Below the pieces are notes generated by a model that saw nothing but the letters and a program-made list of their open reading frames with translations, made no database searches and was not told where the DNA came from. A stretch of DNA of 24,904 nt from NCBI GenBank assembly GCA_039805865.1, contig JBDLTI010000025.1, positions 1-24,904 on the forward strand, read 5' to 3'. How positions within the stretch are numbered: the first letter of the stretch is position 1; the number at the start of each line of letters is the position of its first letter. Source of the stretch: Fluviibacter sp039805865. GTDB lineage: Bacteria; Pseudomonadota; Gammaproteobacteria; Burkholderiales; Rhodocyclaceae. This document shows positions 12,909-23,975 of the stretch, piece after piece. A program made the position numbers and the translations under genes.

Positions 12909-15473
12909 ATGGACAATTTCGCCAAAGAAACACTGCCGATTAGCCTCGAAGACGAAATGCGACGCTCGTATCTTGATTACGCCATGAGCGTGATCGTGGG
13001 ACGTGCGCTACCGGATGCGCGCGACGGCCTCAAACCGGTGCACCGCCGTGTGCTGTTTGCGATGCATGAGCTGAATAACGACTGGAACAAGGCGTATAAG
13101 AAATCGGCGCGTGTCGTTGGTGATGTCATCGGTAAGTACCACCCGCACGGTGATACGGCGGTTTACGACACCATCGTGCGTATGGCGCAGGATTTCTCGC
13201 TGCGTTACATGCTGGTTGATGGCCAGGGTAACTTCGGTTCGGTTGATGGCGACAATGCGGCTGCGATGCGTTACACGGAAGTGCGTATGGCGCGCATCGG
13301 TCACGAACTACTGGCTGACATTGATAAAGAAACCGTCGACTTTGGTCCAAACTACGATGGCTCGGAACAAGAGCCGCTGATTCTGCCGGCCCGTATCCCG
13401 AACCTGCTGATTAACGGTTCGTCGGGTATTGCCGTGGGTATGGCGACCAATATTCCACCGCACAACCTGTCAGAAGTGCTGTCGGCGTGCCAGGCGCTCC
13501 TGGCGAATCCCGATCTCACCATCGATCAATTGATCGACATCATTCCGGCCCCTGACTTCCCGACTGCCGGCATTATTTACGGCATTTCGGGCGTGCGCGA
13601 TGGCTATCGCACCGGTCGCGGCCGTGTGGTCATGCGCGGCAAAACGCATTTCGAAGAGCTGGATAAATCGGGTAACCGCCAGTCGATCATCATCGATGAA
13701 CTACCTTATCAGGTGAACAAGCGCACCCTGCTCGAGAAAGTTGCCGAGCTGGTCAACGAGAAGAAGATTGAAGGCATTTCGGAAATCCGCGACGAGTCGG
13801 ATAAGTCCGGTATGCGTGTCGTGATCGAACTGAAGCGTAATGAGATCCCAGACATCATCTTGAACAACCTCTACAAGATGACGCAGCTGCAAGATACCTT
13901 CGGCATGAACATGGTGGCGCTGGTTGATGGCCAGCCTCGTTTGCTGAATCTGAAGCAGATGCTGGAATGCTTCCTGGCACACCGCCGCGAAGTGGTCACA
14001 CGTCGTAATGTGTTTGAACTGCGTAAAGCGCGCGACCGTGGCCACATCCTGGAGGGTCTGGCCGTTGCATTGTCGAATGTGGATGAGATCATTGCCCTGA
14101 TCAAGGCTGCGCCGACACCGGCTGATGCTAAGGTTGGTCTGATGTCGCGCACCTGGAAAAGTCCGGTGGTTGAAGAGATGCTCAAGCGTGCTGCTGCTGA
14201 AGCATCTCGCCCAGAAGGCCTGTCGCCGGAATTTGGCATGTCGGCCAAGGGTTACCGCATGTCGGATGTTCAGGCGCAGGCTATTCTGGAACTGCGTCTG
14301 CAACGCCTGACAGGTCTGGAACAGGACAAGATCGTTAACGAATACCGTGAAGTCATGGAAAAGATTGCCGATCTGATCGACATTCTTTCTAATCCGGCGC
14401 GTGTGACAGAAATTATTGCGCAGGAACTGAATGAAGTGCGTGAGCAGTTCGTTGTTACCGCCAAAGACAAGCGTCGTTCGGAAATCGTGACGCATACCCA
14501 GGATCTGGGCGTGGAAGATCTGATTGCACCGCAAGACATGGTGGTGACCTTGTCGCACACCGGTTACATCAAGAGCCAGCCGCTTACCGATTACCGTGCG
14601 CAGCGTCGCGGTGGCCGTGGCAAACAAGCGGCAGCGATTAAAGACGATGATTTTGTCGAGCACCTGTTCGTGGCAAATACGCACGATTACATCCTGTGCT
14701 TCAGCAACCGCGGCCGTTGTTACTGGCTGAAGGTGTATGAAGTGCCACAGGGTTCGCGTATCTCGCGTGGCAAGCCAATTGTGAATATGTTCCCTCTGGA
14801 TGAAGGCGAGAAGATCAACGCCATCCTGCCAGTGAAGGAATTCGCCGAAGATCGTTACGTCTTTATGGCCACCTCGCAAGGTACGGTCAAGAAGACGCCG
14901 CTGTCTGACTTCTCCAACCCGCGTAAGGCCGGCATTATCGCCGTGGCGCTGGATGAAAGCGACTTCCTGATCGGCGCGCTGCTCACCTCGGGCAGTAACG
15001 ACATCATGCTGGTGTCCGATGCCGGTAAAGCTGTCTGGTTCGACGAAGAAGATGTGCGTCCGATGGGCCGTCCGGCCCGTGGTGTGCGTGGTATGAAGCT
15101 GCAGAAGGACCAGAACGTGCTGTCGCTGCTGGTGGCGCACGATGATGCCGAAACGGTGCTGGTCGCTACCGAGAATGGTTTCGGCAAACGCACGGCACTG
15201 GCTGACTTCCGTCACTCGGGTCGCGGCACGCAGGGCGTCAAGGCCATTGCTGATAGCGCCCGTAACGGGCGTGTCGTTGCCGCCAAACTGGTGAGCGACG
15301 AAGACGAAATCATGCTCATCACTACCGGTGGCGTGCTGATCCGTACGCGTGTGAAGGAAATTCGTGAACTGGGTCGCGCTACGCAAGGCGTCACGCTGAT
15401 TTCGCTGGATGACGGCGAAAAGCTGGCCGGTCTGGAAAAGATCGTTGAAACTGACGACGAAGAAGAAAATTAA
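12909..15473 (+). CDS. gyrA: DNA gyrase subunit A
   Basis: The 854-residue breakage-reunion subunit of gyrase introduces negative supercoils with GyrB (EC 5.6.2.2). The winged-helix/CAP domain contains catalytic Tyr122 (AMRYTEVRM) preceded by Arg121. The quinolone-determining region HPHGDTAVYD has Thr83 and Asp87, with numbering identical to E. coli. The C-terminal DNA-wrapping domain has the GyrA box QRRGGRGK at about residue 566 and six blade-like repeats, ending in an acidic tail (DDEEEN). ATG 12909 gives the family N terminus MDNFAKE; an in-frame TTG 21 bp upstream is less likely. It heads the plus-strand block, with serC 18 bp downstream. Confidence 0.97.
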   Translation: MDNFAKETLPISLEDEMRRSYLDYAMSVIVGRALPDARDGLKPVHRRVLFAMHELNNDWNKAYKKSARVVGDVIGKYHPHGDTAVYDTIVRMAQDFSLRYMLVDGQGNFGSVDGDNAAAMRYTEVRMARIGHELLADIDKETVDFGPNYDGSEQEPLILPARIPNLLINGSSGIAVGMATNIPPHNLSEVLSACQALLANPDLTIDQLIDIIPAPDFPTAGIIYGISGVRDGYRTGRGRVVMRGKTHFEELDKSGNRQSIIIDELPYQVNKRTLLEKVAELVNEKKIEGISEIRDESDKSGMRVVIELKRNEIPDIILNNLYKMTQLQDTFGMNMVALVDGQPRLLNLKQMLECFLAHRREVVTRRNVFELRKARDRGHILEGLAVALSNVDEIIALIKAAPTPADAKVGLMSRTWKSPVVEEMLKRAAAEASRPEGLSPEFGMSAKGYRMSDVQAQAILELRLQRLTGLEQDKIVNEYREVMEKIADLIDILSNPARVTEIIAQELNEVREQFVVTAKDKRRSEIVTHTQDLGVEDLIAPQDMVVTLSHTGYIKSQPLTDYRAQRRGGRGKQAAAIKDDDFVEHLFVANTHDYILCFSNRGRCYWLKVYEVPQGSRISRGKPIVNMFPLDEGEKINAILPVKEFAEDRYVFMATSQGTVKKTPLSDFSNPRKAGIIAVALDESDFLIGALLTSGSNDIMLVSDAGKAVWFDEEDVRPMGRPARGVRGMKLQKDQNVLSLLVAHDDAETVLVATENGFGKRTALADFRHSGRGTQGVKAIADSARNGRVVAAKLVSDEDEIMLITTGGVLIRTRVKEIRELGRATQGVTLISLDDGEKLAGLEKIVETDDEEEN

Positions 15474-15491
15474 TTCATCGGATTAAACAAG

Positions 15492-16592
15492 ATGCGTCAC
15501 TGGAATTTTGCTGCAGGCCCCGCCACCATACCGCTGGCGGTGCTTGAGCAGGTGCGGGAAGAATTGCCCGATTGGCACGGTGCCGGTTGTGGTGTGATGG
15601 AAATGAGTCACCGTGGCAAGATCTACACGGGTATCTACGAGCAAGTGATTGCCGATCTGCGCAAGCTGATGGATATCCCGGAAGACTATGCCATCCTGTT
15701 TCTACAGGGCGGTGCCACACTCCAGTTCTCGCAGATTCCGATGAACATTCTGGATGGCGGTTCTGCGGATTACCTCACCACCGGCGCCTGGTCTGAAAAA
15801 GCCGTTAAGGCGGGCCAGCGACTTTATGGCGATGCGATTTGCGAAGCCGGTACCAGTGCTGAGAGTGGCTTTACGCGTCTGGTTGATCCGGCATCAATGA
15901 CTTTGAACCCGAATGCCAAGTACCTGCACTTCTGCAGTAACGAAACCATCGGTGGTGTTGAAGTGTTTGATCTCAAGCAACTGGGTGCCGCTGTGCAACC
16001 CGGCGTGCCCCTCGTTGCTGATATGTCATCGAACATTCTGTCGCGCCCGATTAATGTGCGTGACTATGGGTTGATTTATGCCGGAGCGCAGAAGAACATC
16101 GGACCGGCCGGCGTAACGCTGGTGATTGTGCGCAAAGATTTGCTGGGTAAAGCGTCGAAGGCGATACCGGCATTGATGGATTACGCCGAGCAGGAGAAAA
16201 ACACCTCCATGCTGAATACCCCACCGACCTTTGGCATTTACATGTCGGGCCTGGTGTTCCAGTGGCTGCTCAAGCAAGGCGGCTTGCCGGCGATTGCCAA
16301 GGTGAATCAGGCCAAAGCCGAGCTCTTGTACAAAACCATCGACGGTAGTGGCGGTTTCTATACGAACAGCATCGCAACGGATTGCCGCTCGTGGATGAAT
16401 GTGCCGTTTACGTTGAAAGATAAAGCCCTGGACCCGATCTTCCTGGAAGAATCGGATAAAGCTGGTCTGCTGGCCTTGAAGGGTCATAAAATGGTGGGCG
16501 GTATGCGGGCCTCTATTTACAACGCCATGCCGATGGAAGGCGTTCAAGCCTTAGTCGCCTTCATGAACGACTTCATGCGTCGCCACGGCTAA
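15492..16592 (+). CDS. serC: Phosphoserine aminotransferase
   Basis: This 366-residue PLP enzyme transaminates 3-phosphohydroxypyruvate to phosphoserine in serine synthesis, and the analogous step in pyridoxine synthesis (EC 2.6.1.52). Its N terminus WNFAAGPATIP is the family signature. EMSHRGK and LFLQGGATLQF contact substrate and PLP phosphate, and Lys201 in AGAQKNIGPAG is the Schiff-base lysine. The C-terminal GHKMVGGMRASIYNAMP binds the substrate carboxylate. Length equals the usual 360 or so. It lies 18 bp after gyrA with only a weak ribosome site, and before pheA, as in pseudomonads and many betaproteobacteria. Confidence 0.96.
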   Translation: MRHWNFAAGPATIPLAVLEQVREELPDWHGAGCGVMEMSHRGKIYTGIYEQVIADLRKLMDIPEDYAILFLQGGATLQFSQIPMNILDGGSADYLTTGAWSEKAVKAGQRLYGDAICEAGTSAESGFTRLVDPASMTLNPNAKYLHFCSNETIGGVEVFDLKQLGAAVQPGVPLVADMSSNILSRPINVRDYGLIYAGAQKNIGPAGVTLVIVRKDLLGKASKAIPALMDYAEQEKNTSMLNTPPTFGIYMSGLVFQWLLKQGGLPAIAKVNQAKAELLYKTIDGSGGFYTNSIATDCRSWMNVPFTLKDKALDPIFLEESDKAGLLALKGHKMVGGMRASIYNAMPMEGVQALVAFMNDFMRRHG

Positions 16593-16628
16593 TTTATTTA
16601 TTCACCGGCAGTCAGCAAGGAGAGGGTG

Positions 16629-17738
16629 ATGTCATCAGATAAGAATTCGGGGCAGACAATCCAGGAAGCGCTGGCGGTTGTGCGTGAGCAGATTGATGGC
16701 ATTGACGGCACCTTGCTGGAACTGCTTAATCGCCGAGCCCAGTGTGCCCGTGAAGTCGGTGAGATCAAAGCGCGCTTTGGCGATGATGGGTTTATCTACC
16801 GCCCGGAGCGCGAAGCTCAGGTGCTGCGTCGTCTGCAGGAACTGAATCAGGGGCCGCTGGCCAACGAGACCATTACCCGTCTGTTTCGTGAAGTCATGTC
16901 GGCCTGTTTGGCGCTGGAACAACCGATTAGCGTGGCTTTCCTCGGCCCTCTCGGTACGTTCTCTGAGTCTGCCGCCGTTAAACAGTTTGGTCACGCCGTA
17001 CGTCTGTTGCCGCAGGCATCGATTGACGACGTCTTCCGTGAAGTGGAAGCAGGGCATGCAGACTATGCCGTGGTGCCTGTCGAGAACTCGACTGAAGGTG
17101 CAATTGGCCGCACGCTGGATCTGCTGCTCGGTACGTCACTCAAAATTTGTGGCGAAGTGGTGGTGCGTATTCATCAAAACCTATTGACCCGTTCATCGGG
17201 CCTGGGTGAGATCAAACAGGTGCTATCCCATGCCCAGTCTCTGGCTCAGTGCCATGAGTGGCTGAATCGTAATCTGCCGGATGTGCCGCGTATACCTGTT
17301 GCCAGTAATGCGGAGGCAGCGCGTCGCGCCGCCGAGGATTCAAGCATTGCTGCTATTGCCGGTGAAGCGGCTGCTGAACGCTATCAACTGCCGCATCTGG
17401 CCAGTAACATTGAAGACGAACCGAATAATACCACCCGTTTTCTGGTGTTGGGTCGCTTTGCCGCGGGCGTGTCCGGTCAGGATAAAACCTCGTTGATTCT
17501 GTCAACGCCTAACCGTACCGGTGCGCTGCAATCGCTGCTGGCACCCCTGGCACAAGCGGGCGTTTCGATGACCCGTTTAGAGTCTCGTCCGGCACGTCAT
17601 GCGCTTTGGGAATACGTATTCTTTGTCGATATTGAAGGCCACGCCGACGCAGCGCCGGTGAAGGGCGCGTTAGAGAAACTGGCAGCGGATGCGGCCTATC
17701 TCAAGGTGCTGGGTTCCTATCCGATTGCTGTTTACTGA
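16629..17738 (+). CDS. pheA: Bifunctional chorismate mutase/prephenate dehydratase
   Basis: This 369-residue P-protein converts chorismate to prephenate and then phenylpyruvate (EC 5.4.99.5 and 4.2.1.51). An AroQ-type mutase domain (about 12-95, LLELLNRRAQCAREVGEIK) is followed by the dehydratase domain (about 100-280, PLGTFSESAA, VPVENSTEGAIGRTLD, and the catalytic NNTTRFLVLG). The C-terminal ACT domain (about 285-365) has the GALQSLL and LESRP motifs for phenylalanine binding, so feedback inhibition is expected. ATG 16629 has AAGGAG at 6 nt and is preferred over the GTG 3 bp upstream. No attenuator leader is seen in the 36-bp gap after serC. Confidence 0.96.
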   Translation: MSSDKNSGQTIQEALAVVREQIDGIDGTLLELLNRRAQCAREVGEIKARFGDDGFIYRPEREAQVLRRLQELNQGPLANETITRLFREVMSACLALEQPISVAFLGPLGTFSESAAVKQFGHAVRLLPQASIDDVFREVEAGHADYAVVPVENSTEGAIGRTLDLLLGTSLKICGEVVVRIHQNLLTRSSGLGEIKQVLSHAQSLAQCHEWLNRNLPDVPRIPVASNAEAARRAAEDSSIAAIAGEAAAERYQLPHLASNIEDEPNNTTRFLVLGRFAAGVSGQDKTSLILSTPNRTGALQSLLAPLAQAGVSMTRLESRPARHALWEYVFFVDIEGHADAAPVKGALEKLAADAAYLKVLGSYPIAVY

Positions 17739-17753
17739 GATTGATTGCACGTT

Positions 17754-18845
17754 ATGAGTCTGCTCGATCACGCCTTATCCAATATCAAGAAAATTGCGCC
17801 TTACCAGCCGGGTAAGCCAATTACCGAAGTCGCGCGCGAGCTGGGCTTGCCGGTTGAATCAATTATCAAACTGGCGTCGAATGAAAACCCGTTGGGCATG
17901 AGCCCCAAAGCACGTGCTGCCGTTCAGGATGCGATTGATGGTTTAGCGCGTTACCCGGATGACTTCGAGCTGAAGGCAGCACTCGCCAAACACAATGGTG
18001 TCGAAGCCAATCAGATCGTTCTGGGTAATGGCTCCAATGATGTGCTGGAACTGATTGCCCAGGTGTTTCTGGCACCGGGTCGTTCCGCAGTCTTTTCGGC
18101 GCATGCCTTTGCGGTCTATCCACTGGCAACCATGGGTGTGGGCGGTGAATGCATTGCCGCTGCTGCCAAAGACTATGCGCATGATCTGCCAGCGATGCGT
18201 GCTGCCGTGCGTGAAGACACGCGTATTGTGTGGATTGCAAACCCGAATAACCCAACGGGCACATTCCTACCGTACGATGAGCTCAAGGCCTTTATCGCCA
18301 GCTTGCCGCGAGACATTATCGTTGTGCTGGATGAAGCCTATAACGAGTATCTGGCGCCGGAACACCGTGTCGATACCACCGAGTGGCTCAAAGAATTTGA
18401 TCACCTGGTGATCACACGCACCTTCTCGAAGATTTATGGCATGGCCGGGCTGCGCATCGGTTACGCATTAGCGACGCCGGCTGTGGCCGACCTGATGAAT
18501 CGTGTGCGCCAACCGTTTAATTGCAACAACCTCGCGTTGGCGGGTGCCATTGCCGCGTTAGAAGATAGCGAGTTCCTGGCGCAGAGTTTTGAGCTCAACC
18601 AGTCGGGCATGCAACAGATTAATGCGGGTCTGGATCAGTTGAGTTTGAAGGTTCTGCCGAGCCACGCCAATTTTGTGACGTTTAACGTGGCCGATGCAGC
18701 GGGTGTGAATCAGCGGTTGCTCAAGCAAGGCGTGATTGTGCGACCACTGGCGGGCTATGCCATGCACGATTGGCTTCGTGTGACCATTGGTACGCAAGCC
18801 GAGAATGCACGCTTCCTTGAAGCGCTTGCGGTCGCCATTAAATAA
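17754..18845 (+). CDS. hisC: Histidinol-phosphate/aromatic aminotransferase
   Basis: The 363-residue class I PLP aminotransferase carries SNENPLGMSPKA near residue 45, NPNNPTGT in the middle, DEAYNEY, and the PLP lysine Lys226 in TRTFSKIYGMAGLRIGYA. By family it is HisC (EC 2.6.1.9). Placed between pheA and tyrA, it most likely also transaminates prephenate, phenylpyruvate or 4-hydroxyphenylpyruvate, as suggested for HisC2 proteins; this is inference. ATG 17754 is chosen over an in-frame TTG 9 bp upstream. The ribosome site is weak and pheA ends 15 bp before, so coupling is possible. Confidence 0.92.
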   Translation: MSLLDHALSNIKKIAPYQPGKPITEVARELGLPVESIIKLASNENPLGMSPKARAAVQDAIDGLARYPDDFELKAALAKHNGVEANQIVLGNGSNDVLELIAQVFLAPGRSAVFSAHAFAVYPLATMGVGGECIAAAAKDYAHDLPAMRAAVREDTRIVWIANPNNPTGTFLPYDELKAFIASLPRDIIVVLDEAYNEYLAPEHRVDTTEWLKEFDHLVITRTFSKIYGMAGLRIGYALATPAVADLMNRVRQPFNCNNLALAGAIAALEDSEFLAQSFELNQSGMQQINAGLDQLSLKVLPSHANFVTFNVADAAGVNQRLLKQGVIVRPLAGYAMHDWLRVTIGTQAENARFLEALAVAIK

Positions 18846-18867
18846 ATACGCATAAGAAAGCACCTCC

Positions 18868-19728
18868 ATGCACTTCGGCAAAGTTCTGATATTCGGTGTG
18901 GGGTTGATTGGTGCGTCTTTTGCGCGCGGACTGAAAGCGGCCAAAGCGGCTGACGAAATTATCGGCTTCGGTCGTACGCCTAAAAGCCTGAAAGCCGCCT
19001 ATGACCTCGGCATCATCGACGAAGTAGGCATCAACCCCGGCGCTGATGTGCGCGAAGCCGATCTCATTCTGGTGGCCACGCCGGTCGGGCAGATGCCGGA
19101 GATTTTTCAGCGTATTGCACCCTATCTAGGCCCGCAGACGATCGTTACTGATGCGGGCAGCACGAAGGGTGATGTGGTTGAGGCCGCCCGTGCTGCCTTC
19201 GGCAACAAGATCAATCAATTCGTACCCGGACACCCCATTGCCGGTGCGGAAACCAGTGGGGCTGCCGCGTCCAAAGCCGATCTGTATCAGGGCCGTAAAG
19301 TCGTGCTCACCCCGCTGCTAGAGAATTCAGTCGAAGACATCGAAAAAGTAAAACGCGCCTGGGAACTGTGCGGCGCTGATGTCCGTATCCTCGACTCAGA
19401 AACTCATGACCGCGTGTTTGCGGCGGTGAGTCATTTGCCACATTTGCTGGCGTATGCCCTGGTCGATGAATTTGCGCGTCGTCCAAACGCGAATCAACTG
19501 TTTGATTATGCGGCGGCAGGTTTTCGTGACTTCACCCGCATTGCGGGTAGCCACCCTGAAATGTGGCGCGATATTTCGCTCGCCAATCGCACGGCTTTGC
19601 TCGCCGAGCTCGATCGCTACGGCGCTGCGCTGATGCGTTTGCGTCAGGCGCTGGTCAATAGCGATGGCGAAGCCCTTGCGTCTATTTATGCCAACGCGCG
19701 TGATGCGCGTCAGAATTGGTCTCACTAA
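18868..19728 (+). CDS. tyrA: Prephenate/arogenate dehydrogenase
   Basis: The 286-residue NAD(P)-dependent dehydrogenase turns prephenate into 4-hydroxyphenylpyruvate, or arogenate into tyrosine (EC 1.3.1.12/1.3.1.43). The N-terminal Rossmann motif is IFGVGLIGASFARGL. GSTKGD and GHPIAGAETSG follow, and SHLPHLLAYAL holds the catalytic His. GFRDFTRIAGSHPEMWRDI is in the helical dimer domain. There is no ACT domain and no mutase domain, so it is a stand-alone enzyme. The bases just before the ATG read CACCTCC, the complement of a Shine-Dalgarno site rather than one; initiation must use the AAGAAAG further up or coupling to hisC. The stop overlaps the aroA start by one base. Confidence 0.94.
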   Translation: MHFGKVLIFGVGLIGASFARGLKAAKAADEIIGFGRTPKSLKAAYDLGIIDEVGINPGADVREADLILVATPVGQMPEIFQRIAPYLGPQTIVTDAGSTKGDVVEAARAAFGNKINQFVPGHPIAGAETSGAAASKADLYQGRKVVLTPLLENSVEDIEKVKRAWELCGADVRILDSETHDRVFAAVSHLPHLLAYALVDEFARRPNANQLFDYAAAGFRDFTRIAGSHPEMWRDISLANRTALLAELDRYGAALMRLRQALVNSDGEALASIYANARDARQNWSH

Positions 19729-21683
19729 TGAATCATTTGCCTTTCCTGGATCTGCCGGCCATCTTGTCGGCCGGTGGCACCGTGCGTCTGCCGGGTTCCA
19801 AAAGCCTCTCTAACCGGATTCTGTTGCTCGCTGCATTGGCAGAGGGCGAAACCGAAGTCCGTGATCTCCTGAAGTCGGATGACACCGATCGTATGCTGGA
19901 AGCACTGGCACAGTTGGGCGTTAAGGTTGCGCCAGCGGGTGAAGGCGCCATTAAAGTGCAAGGTTGCGGTGGCAAGATTCCGGTGAAAGAAGCCAAGTTG
20001 TTTCTGGGTAATGCGGGTACGGCTTTTAGACCTTTAACCGCCGCATTGGCGCTAGCCCGTGGTTCGTACCATCTGTCGGGCGTGCCCCGCATGCATGAAC
20101 GCCCGATTGGCGACCTGGTGGATGCGCTGCGCCATTTGGGCGCTGACATCACGTGTGAAGCTAACGACGGTTACCCACCGCTGCAGATTCGCCCTGGTGT
20201 AGATAACGGGGCAGTTATGGTGCCGGTGAAAGGGAACGTATCAAGCCAGTTTCTCACCGGTCTGTTGATGGCACTACCGCTGCTGGATCGAACCGTCACC
20301 GTGGAAGTGGTCGGTGAGCTGATTTCCAAGCCGTACATTGAAATTACCCTAGCCACCATGCACCGCTTTGGCGTCGATGTGGTGCGTGAGGGTTGGCAAA
20401 AATTTACCGTACAGGGTGGTGCACGCTACAAATCGCCCGGCGTTGTGTACGTTGAAGGGGATGCCTCCTCTGCATCGTATTTCCTCGGTCTCGGCGCCAT
20501 TGCCGGCGGCCCGGTGCGTGTAGAAGGCGTTGGGGCAGATTCGGTGCAGGGCGATGTGCGTTTTGCTGATGCGCTGGCCGCGATGGGCGCGCGAATCACT
20601 ATGGGCCCTAACTGGATTGAAGCCGCACCGCCATTGAACGGCAAACTCAAGGGCATCGAACAGGATTGCATTGCGATCCCCGATGCCGCTATGACGCTGG
20701 TGCCCGTGGCCGTGTTTGCCGCAGGCCCTACCAAACTAACAGGTATTGCCAGCTGGCGCGTAAAAGAAACCGACCGTATCGATGCCATGGCAAATGAATT
20801 GCGTAAGTTGGGTGGCCAGGTTGAAACTACAGCCGATACGCTTACCGTGTATCCGCCTACGAGCCTGAGTGAATTGCATTGCGCCGAGATTGAAACCTAC
20901 GACGATCACCGGATTGCCATGTGTTTCTCGTTGATGACACTAGCAACGCCGCTGCGTATTCTGGATCCGGGCTGCACGGCCAAGACCTTCCCAGATTATT
21001 TTGATCGTTTTGCAGAAGTCACCCAGGCAGTACCCGTCATTGCCATTGATGGGCCGTCGGCCTCGGGCAAGGGTACCGTCACGCAACGTGTGGCCGATGC
21101 GCTGGGTTGGCACTACCTGGATTCCGGTGCGCTCTATCGTTTAACCGCCTTGGCTGCGCGTAAAGCAGGCGTGGATTGGCAAGACGAAGCCGCCGTAGCG
21201 GAAATCGCTGCGCGCCTGCCGGTGCGTTTTGTGGGTGGCCAGACCCTGCTCGGTGACGAAGTGGTCGACGATCAGATGCGTACTGAAGAAATGGGCATTG
21301 GTGCCTCGACCGTGGGTGCCTTGCCGGCGGTTCGTGATGCCTTGCTGCTGCGCCAGCGGGCGTTTCGCCAGGCACCAGGTTTGGTGGCTGATGGCCGCGA
21401 TATGGGGTCGGTGGTCTTTCCCGATGCCCAGACCAAAGTCTTTTTAACAGCAACAGCGGTTGTAAGAGCCGACAGACGCTACAAGCAGTTGATGGAAAAA
21501 GGTTTTTCCGCTAAACTGCAAGACATTCTTCAGGATCTGGAAGATCGGGACGCCCGCGATGCGGCGCGAACTGTGGCACCACTCCGGCAAGAAGCCGATG
21601 CCAAGCTTCTGGAAACATCGCACCTAACCATTGCGCAAGCCGTGGATCAAGTGCTTGATTGGTCCGGAAACAAGGCGTCATAA
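19728..21683 (+). CDS. aroA-cmk: Fused EPSP synthase and cytidylate kinase
   Basis: One 651-residue open frame joins two enzymes. Residues 1 to about 434 are 5-enolpyruvylshikimate-3-phosphate synthase (EC 2.5.1.19): LPGSKSLSNR, LGNAGTAFRPL, HERPIGDLVDAL, VKETDRIDAM and YDDHRIAM are all present. Residues from about 435 are CMP kinase (EC 2.7.4.25): P-loop GPSASGKGT (442-450), DSGALYR, the DGRDMGSVVFP motif and DRRYKQL. There is almost no linker between FDRFAEVTQA and VPVIAIDG. The fusion couples aromatic synthesis to nucleotide salvage only by expression as far as known. The start is the ATG overlapping the tyrA stop (TAATG). Such fusions are annotated in several Burkholderiales, from memory. 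Confidence 0.95.
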   Translation: MNHLPFLDLPAILSAGGTVRLPGSKSLSNRILLLAALAEGETEVRDLLKSDDTDRMLEALAQLGVKVAPAGEGAIKVQGCGGKIPVKEAKLFLGNAGTAFRPLTAALALARGSYHLSGVPRMHERPIGDLVDALRHLGADITCEANDGYPPLQIRPGVDNGAVMVPVKGNVSSQFLTGLLMALPLLDRTVTVEVVGELISKPYIEITLATMHRFGVDVVREGWQKFTVQGGARYKSPGVVYVEGDASSASYFLGLGAIAGGPVRVEGVGADSVQGDVRFADALAAMGARITMGPNWIEAAPPLNGKLKGIEQDCIAIPDAAMTLVPVAVFAAGPTKLTGIASWRVKETDRIDAMANELRKLGGQVETTADTLTVYPPTSLSELHCAEIETYDDHRIAMCFSLMTLATPLRILDPGCTAKTFPDYFDRFAEVTQAVPVIAIDGPSASGKGTVTQRVADALGWHYLDSGALYRLTALAARKAGVDWQDEAAVAEIAARLPVRFVGGQTLLGDEVVDDQMRTEEMGIGASTVGALPAVRDALLLRQRAFRQAPGLVADGRDMGSVVFPDAQTKVFLTATAVVRADRRYKQLMEKGFSAKLQDILQDLEDRDARDAARTVAPLRQEADAKLLETSHLTIAQAVDQVLDWSGNKAS

Positions 21684-21754
21684 CCCCACGGTAAACGGGT
21701 TGTCTCCTGGTGCCTCACAGGTGCCTGGGTCAGCTTTTTTGCTCATTTTTAACC

Positions 21755-21784
21755 TTAACAAGCTGATCAGTTGCCTGTTGTAAA
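21755..21784 (+). promoter_or_regulatory. Candidate rpsA promoter
   Basis: TTAACA (21755-21760, five of six) and TGTAAA (21779-21784, four of six) are 18 bp apart, in the 140-bp gap between aroA-cmk and rpsA. S1 genes usually have a separate promoter and an autoregulated leader with a poor ribosome site; both fit here. Confidence 0.4.
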
Positions 21785-21823
21785 TCACAGCTGGTGCTGT
21801 TCTTGTCAGGAAATACCACTCTC

Positions 21824-23518
<1,695 letters not shown>

Positions 23519-23525
23519 TCCTCGA

Positions 23526-23891
23526 ATGACCAAGTCAGAACTTATCGCACGGCTGGCGGAACGCTTTCCCCAGCTGGTTGCGAAAGATGCCGAGCTCGCC
23601 GTTAAGGTGATCCTGGACGCGATGACCGATGCGCTCTCCCGTGGAGATCGTATCGAGATTCGTGGCTTCGGTAGTTTTTCGCTCAACCACCGTCCGCCGC
23701 GTGTAGGTCGTAATCCCCGTTCGGGAGAGCGCGTCGAAGTCCCCGAGAAGTGGGTTCCCCACTTCAAGGCGGGCAAAGAACTGCGTGAGCGGGTAGATGC
23801 TGCAGATCTGACAGACGTTGTGAATGCGTCGAACGAAACTGAAGCCCCGGTATTTGCCGTGGCAGCCCAGGGATCGGTCAACGCACTCTAA
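23526..23891 (+). CDS. ihfB: Integration host factor subunit beta
   Basis: The 121-residue DNA-bending protein forms a heterodimer with IhfA. The HU/IHF fold is clear: MTKSELIARLAERFP, helix LAVKVILDAMTDAL, then RGFGSFSLNHRPPRVGRNPRSGE. Pro64 at the arm tip is the DNA-intercalating residue. After KWVPHFKAGKELRERVD the family usually ends near residue 94-100; here about 25 further residues (DAADLTDVVNASNETEAP to NAL) form an acidic, probably flexible tail. Tails like this occur in betaproteobacterial homologues. It is 7 bp after rpsA and closes at a terminator. Confidence 0.96.
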   Translation: MTKSELIARLAERFPQLVAKDAELAVKVILDAMTDALSRGDRIEIRGFGSFSLNHRPPRVGRNPRSGERVEVPEKWVPHFKAGKELRERVDAADLTDVVNASNETEAPVFAVAAQGSVNAL

Positions 23892-23918
23892 GCTGATTGA
23901 GTCATTTGCGGTAAACTG

Positions 23919-23948
23919 AAAGCGCTGGTGAAAACCAGCGCTTTTTTT
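23919..23948 (+). terminator. Rho-independent terminator of rpsA-ihfB
   Basis: A 10-bp stem AAAGCGCTGG (23919-23928) / CCAGCGCTTT (23935-23944) with loop TGAAAA is followed by a T tract to 23948. LapA therefore needs read-through or its own promoter; none is evident in the short gap. Confidence 0.92.
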
Positions 23949-23975
23949 ATGGTTGAGTAGGAGTTGGAGAGACAA

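Noticed and set aside
13152..13170. Quinolone-resistance change in gyrA (Thr at position 83)
   Set aside because: Thr83 is the normal residue in several proteobacteria such as Pseudomonas; Asp87 is unchanged, so no resistance mutation can be claimed.
13701..15386. 561-codon open frame antisense to gyrA
   Set aside because: Long antisense frames arise from biased codon use in highly expressed genes; the His/Gln/Arg-rich translation has no domain and the sense gene is certain.
18861..18867. CACCTCC directly before the tyrA start as a regulatory anti-Shine-Dalgarno element
   Set aside because: It matches the 16S rRNA tail by only 7 bases and no partner Shine-Dalgarno sequence is close; chance is the simpler reading.
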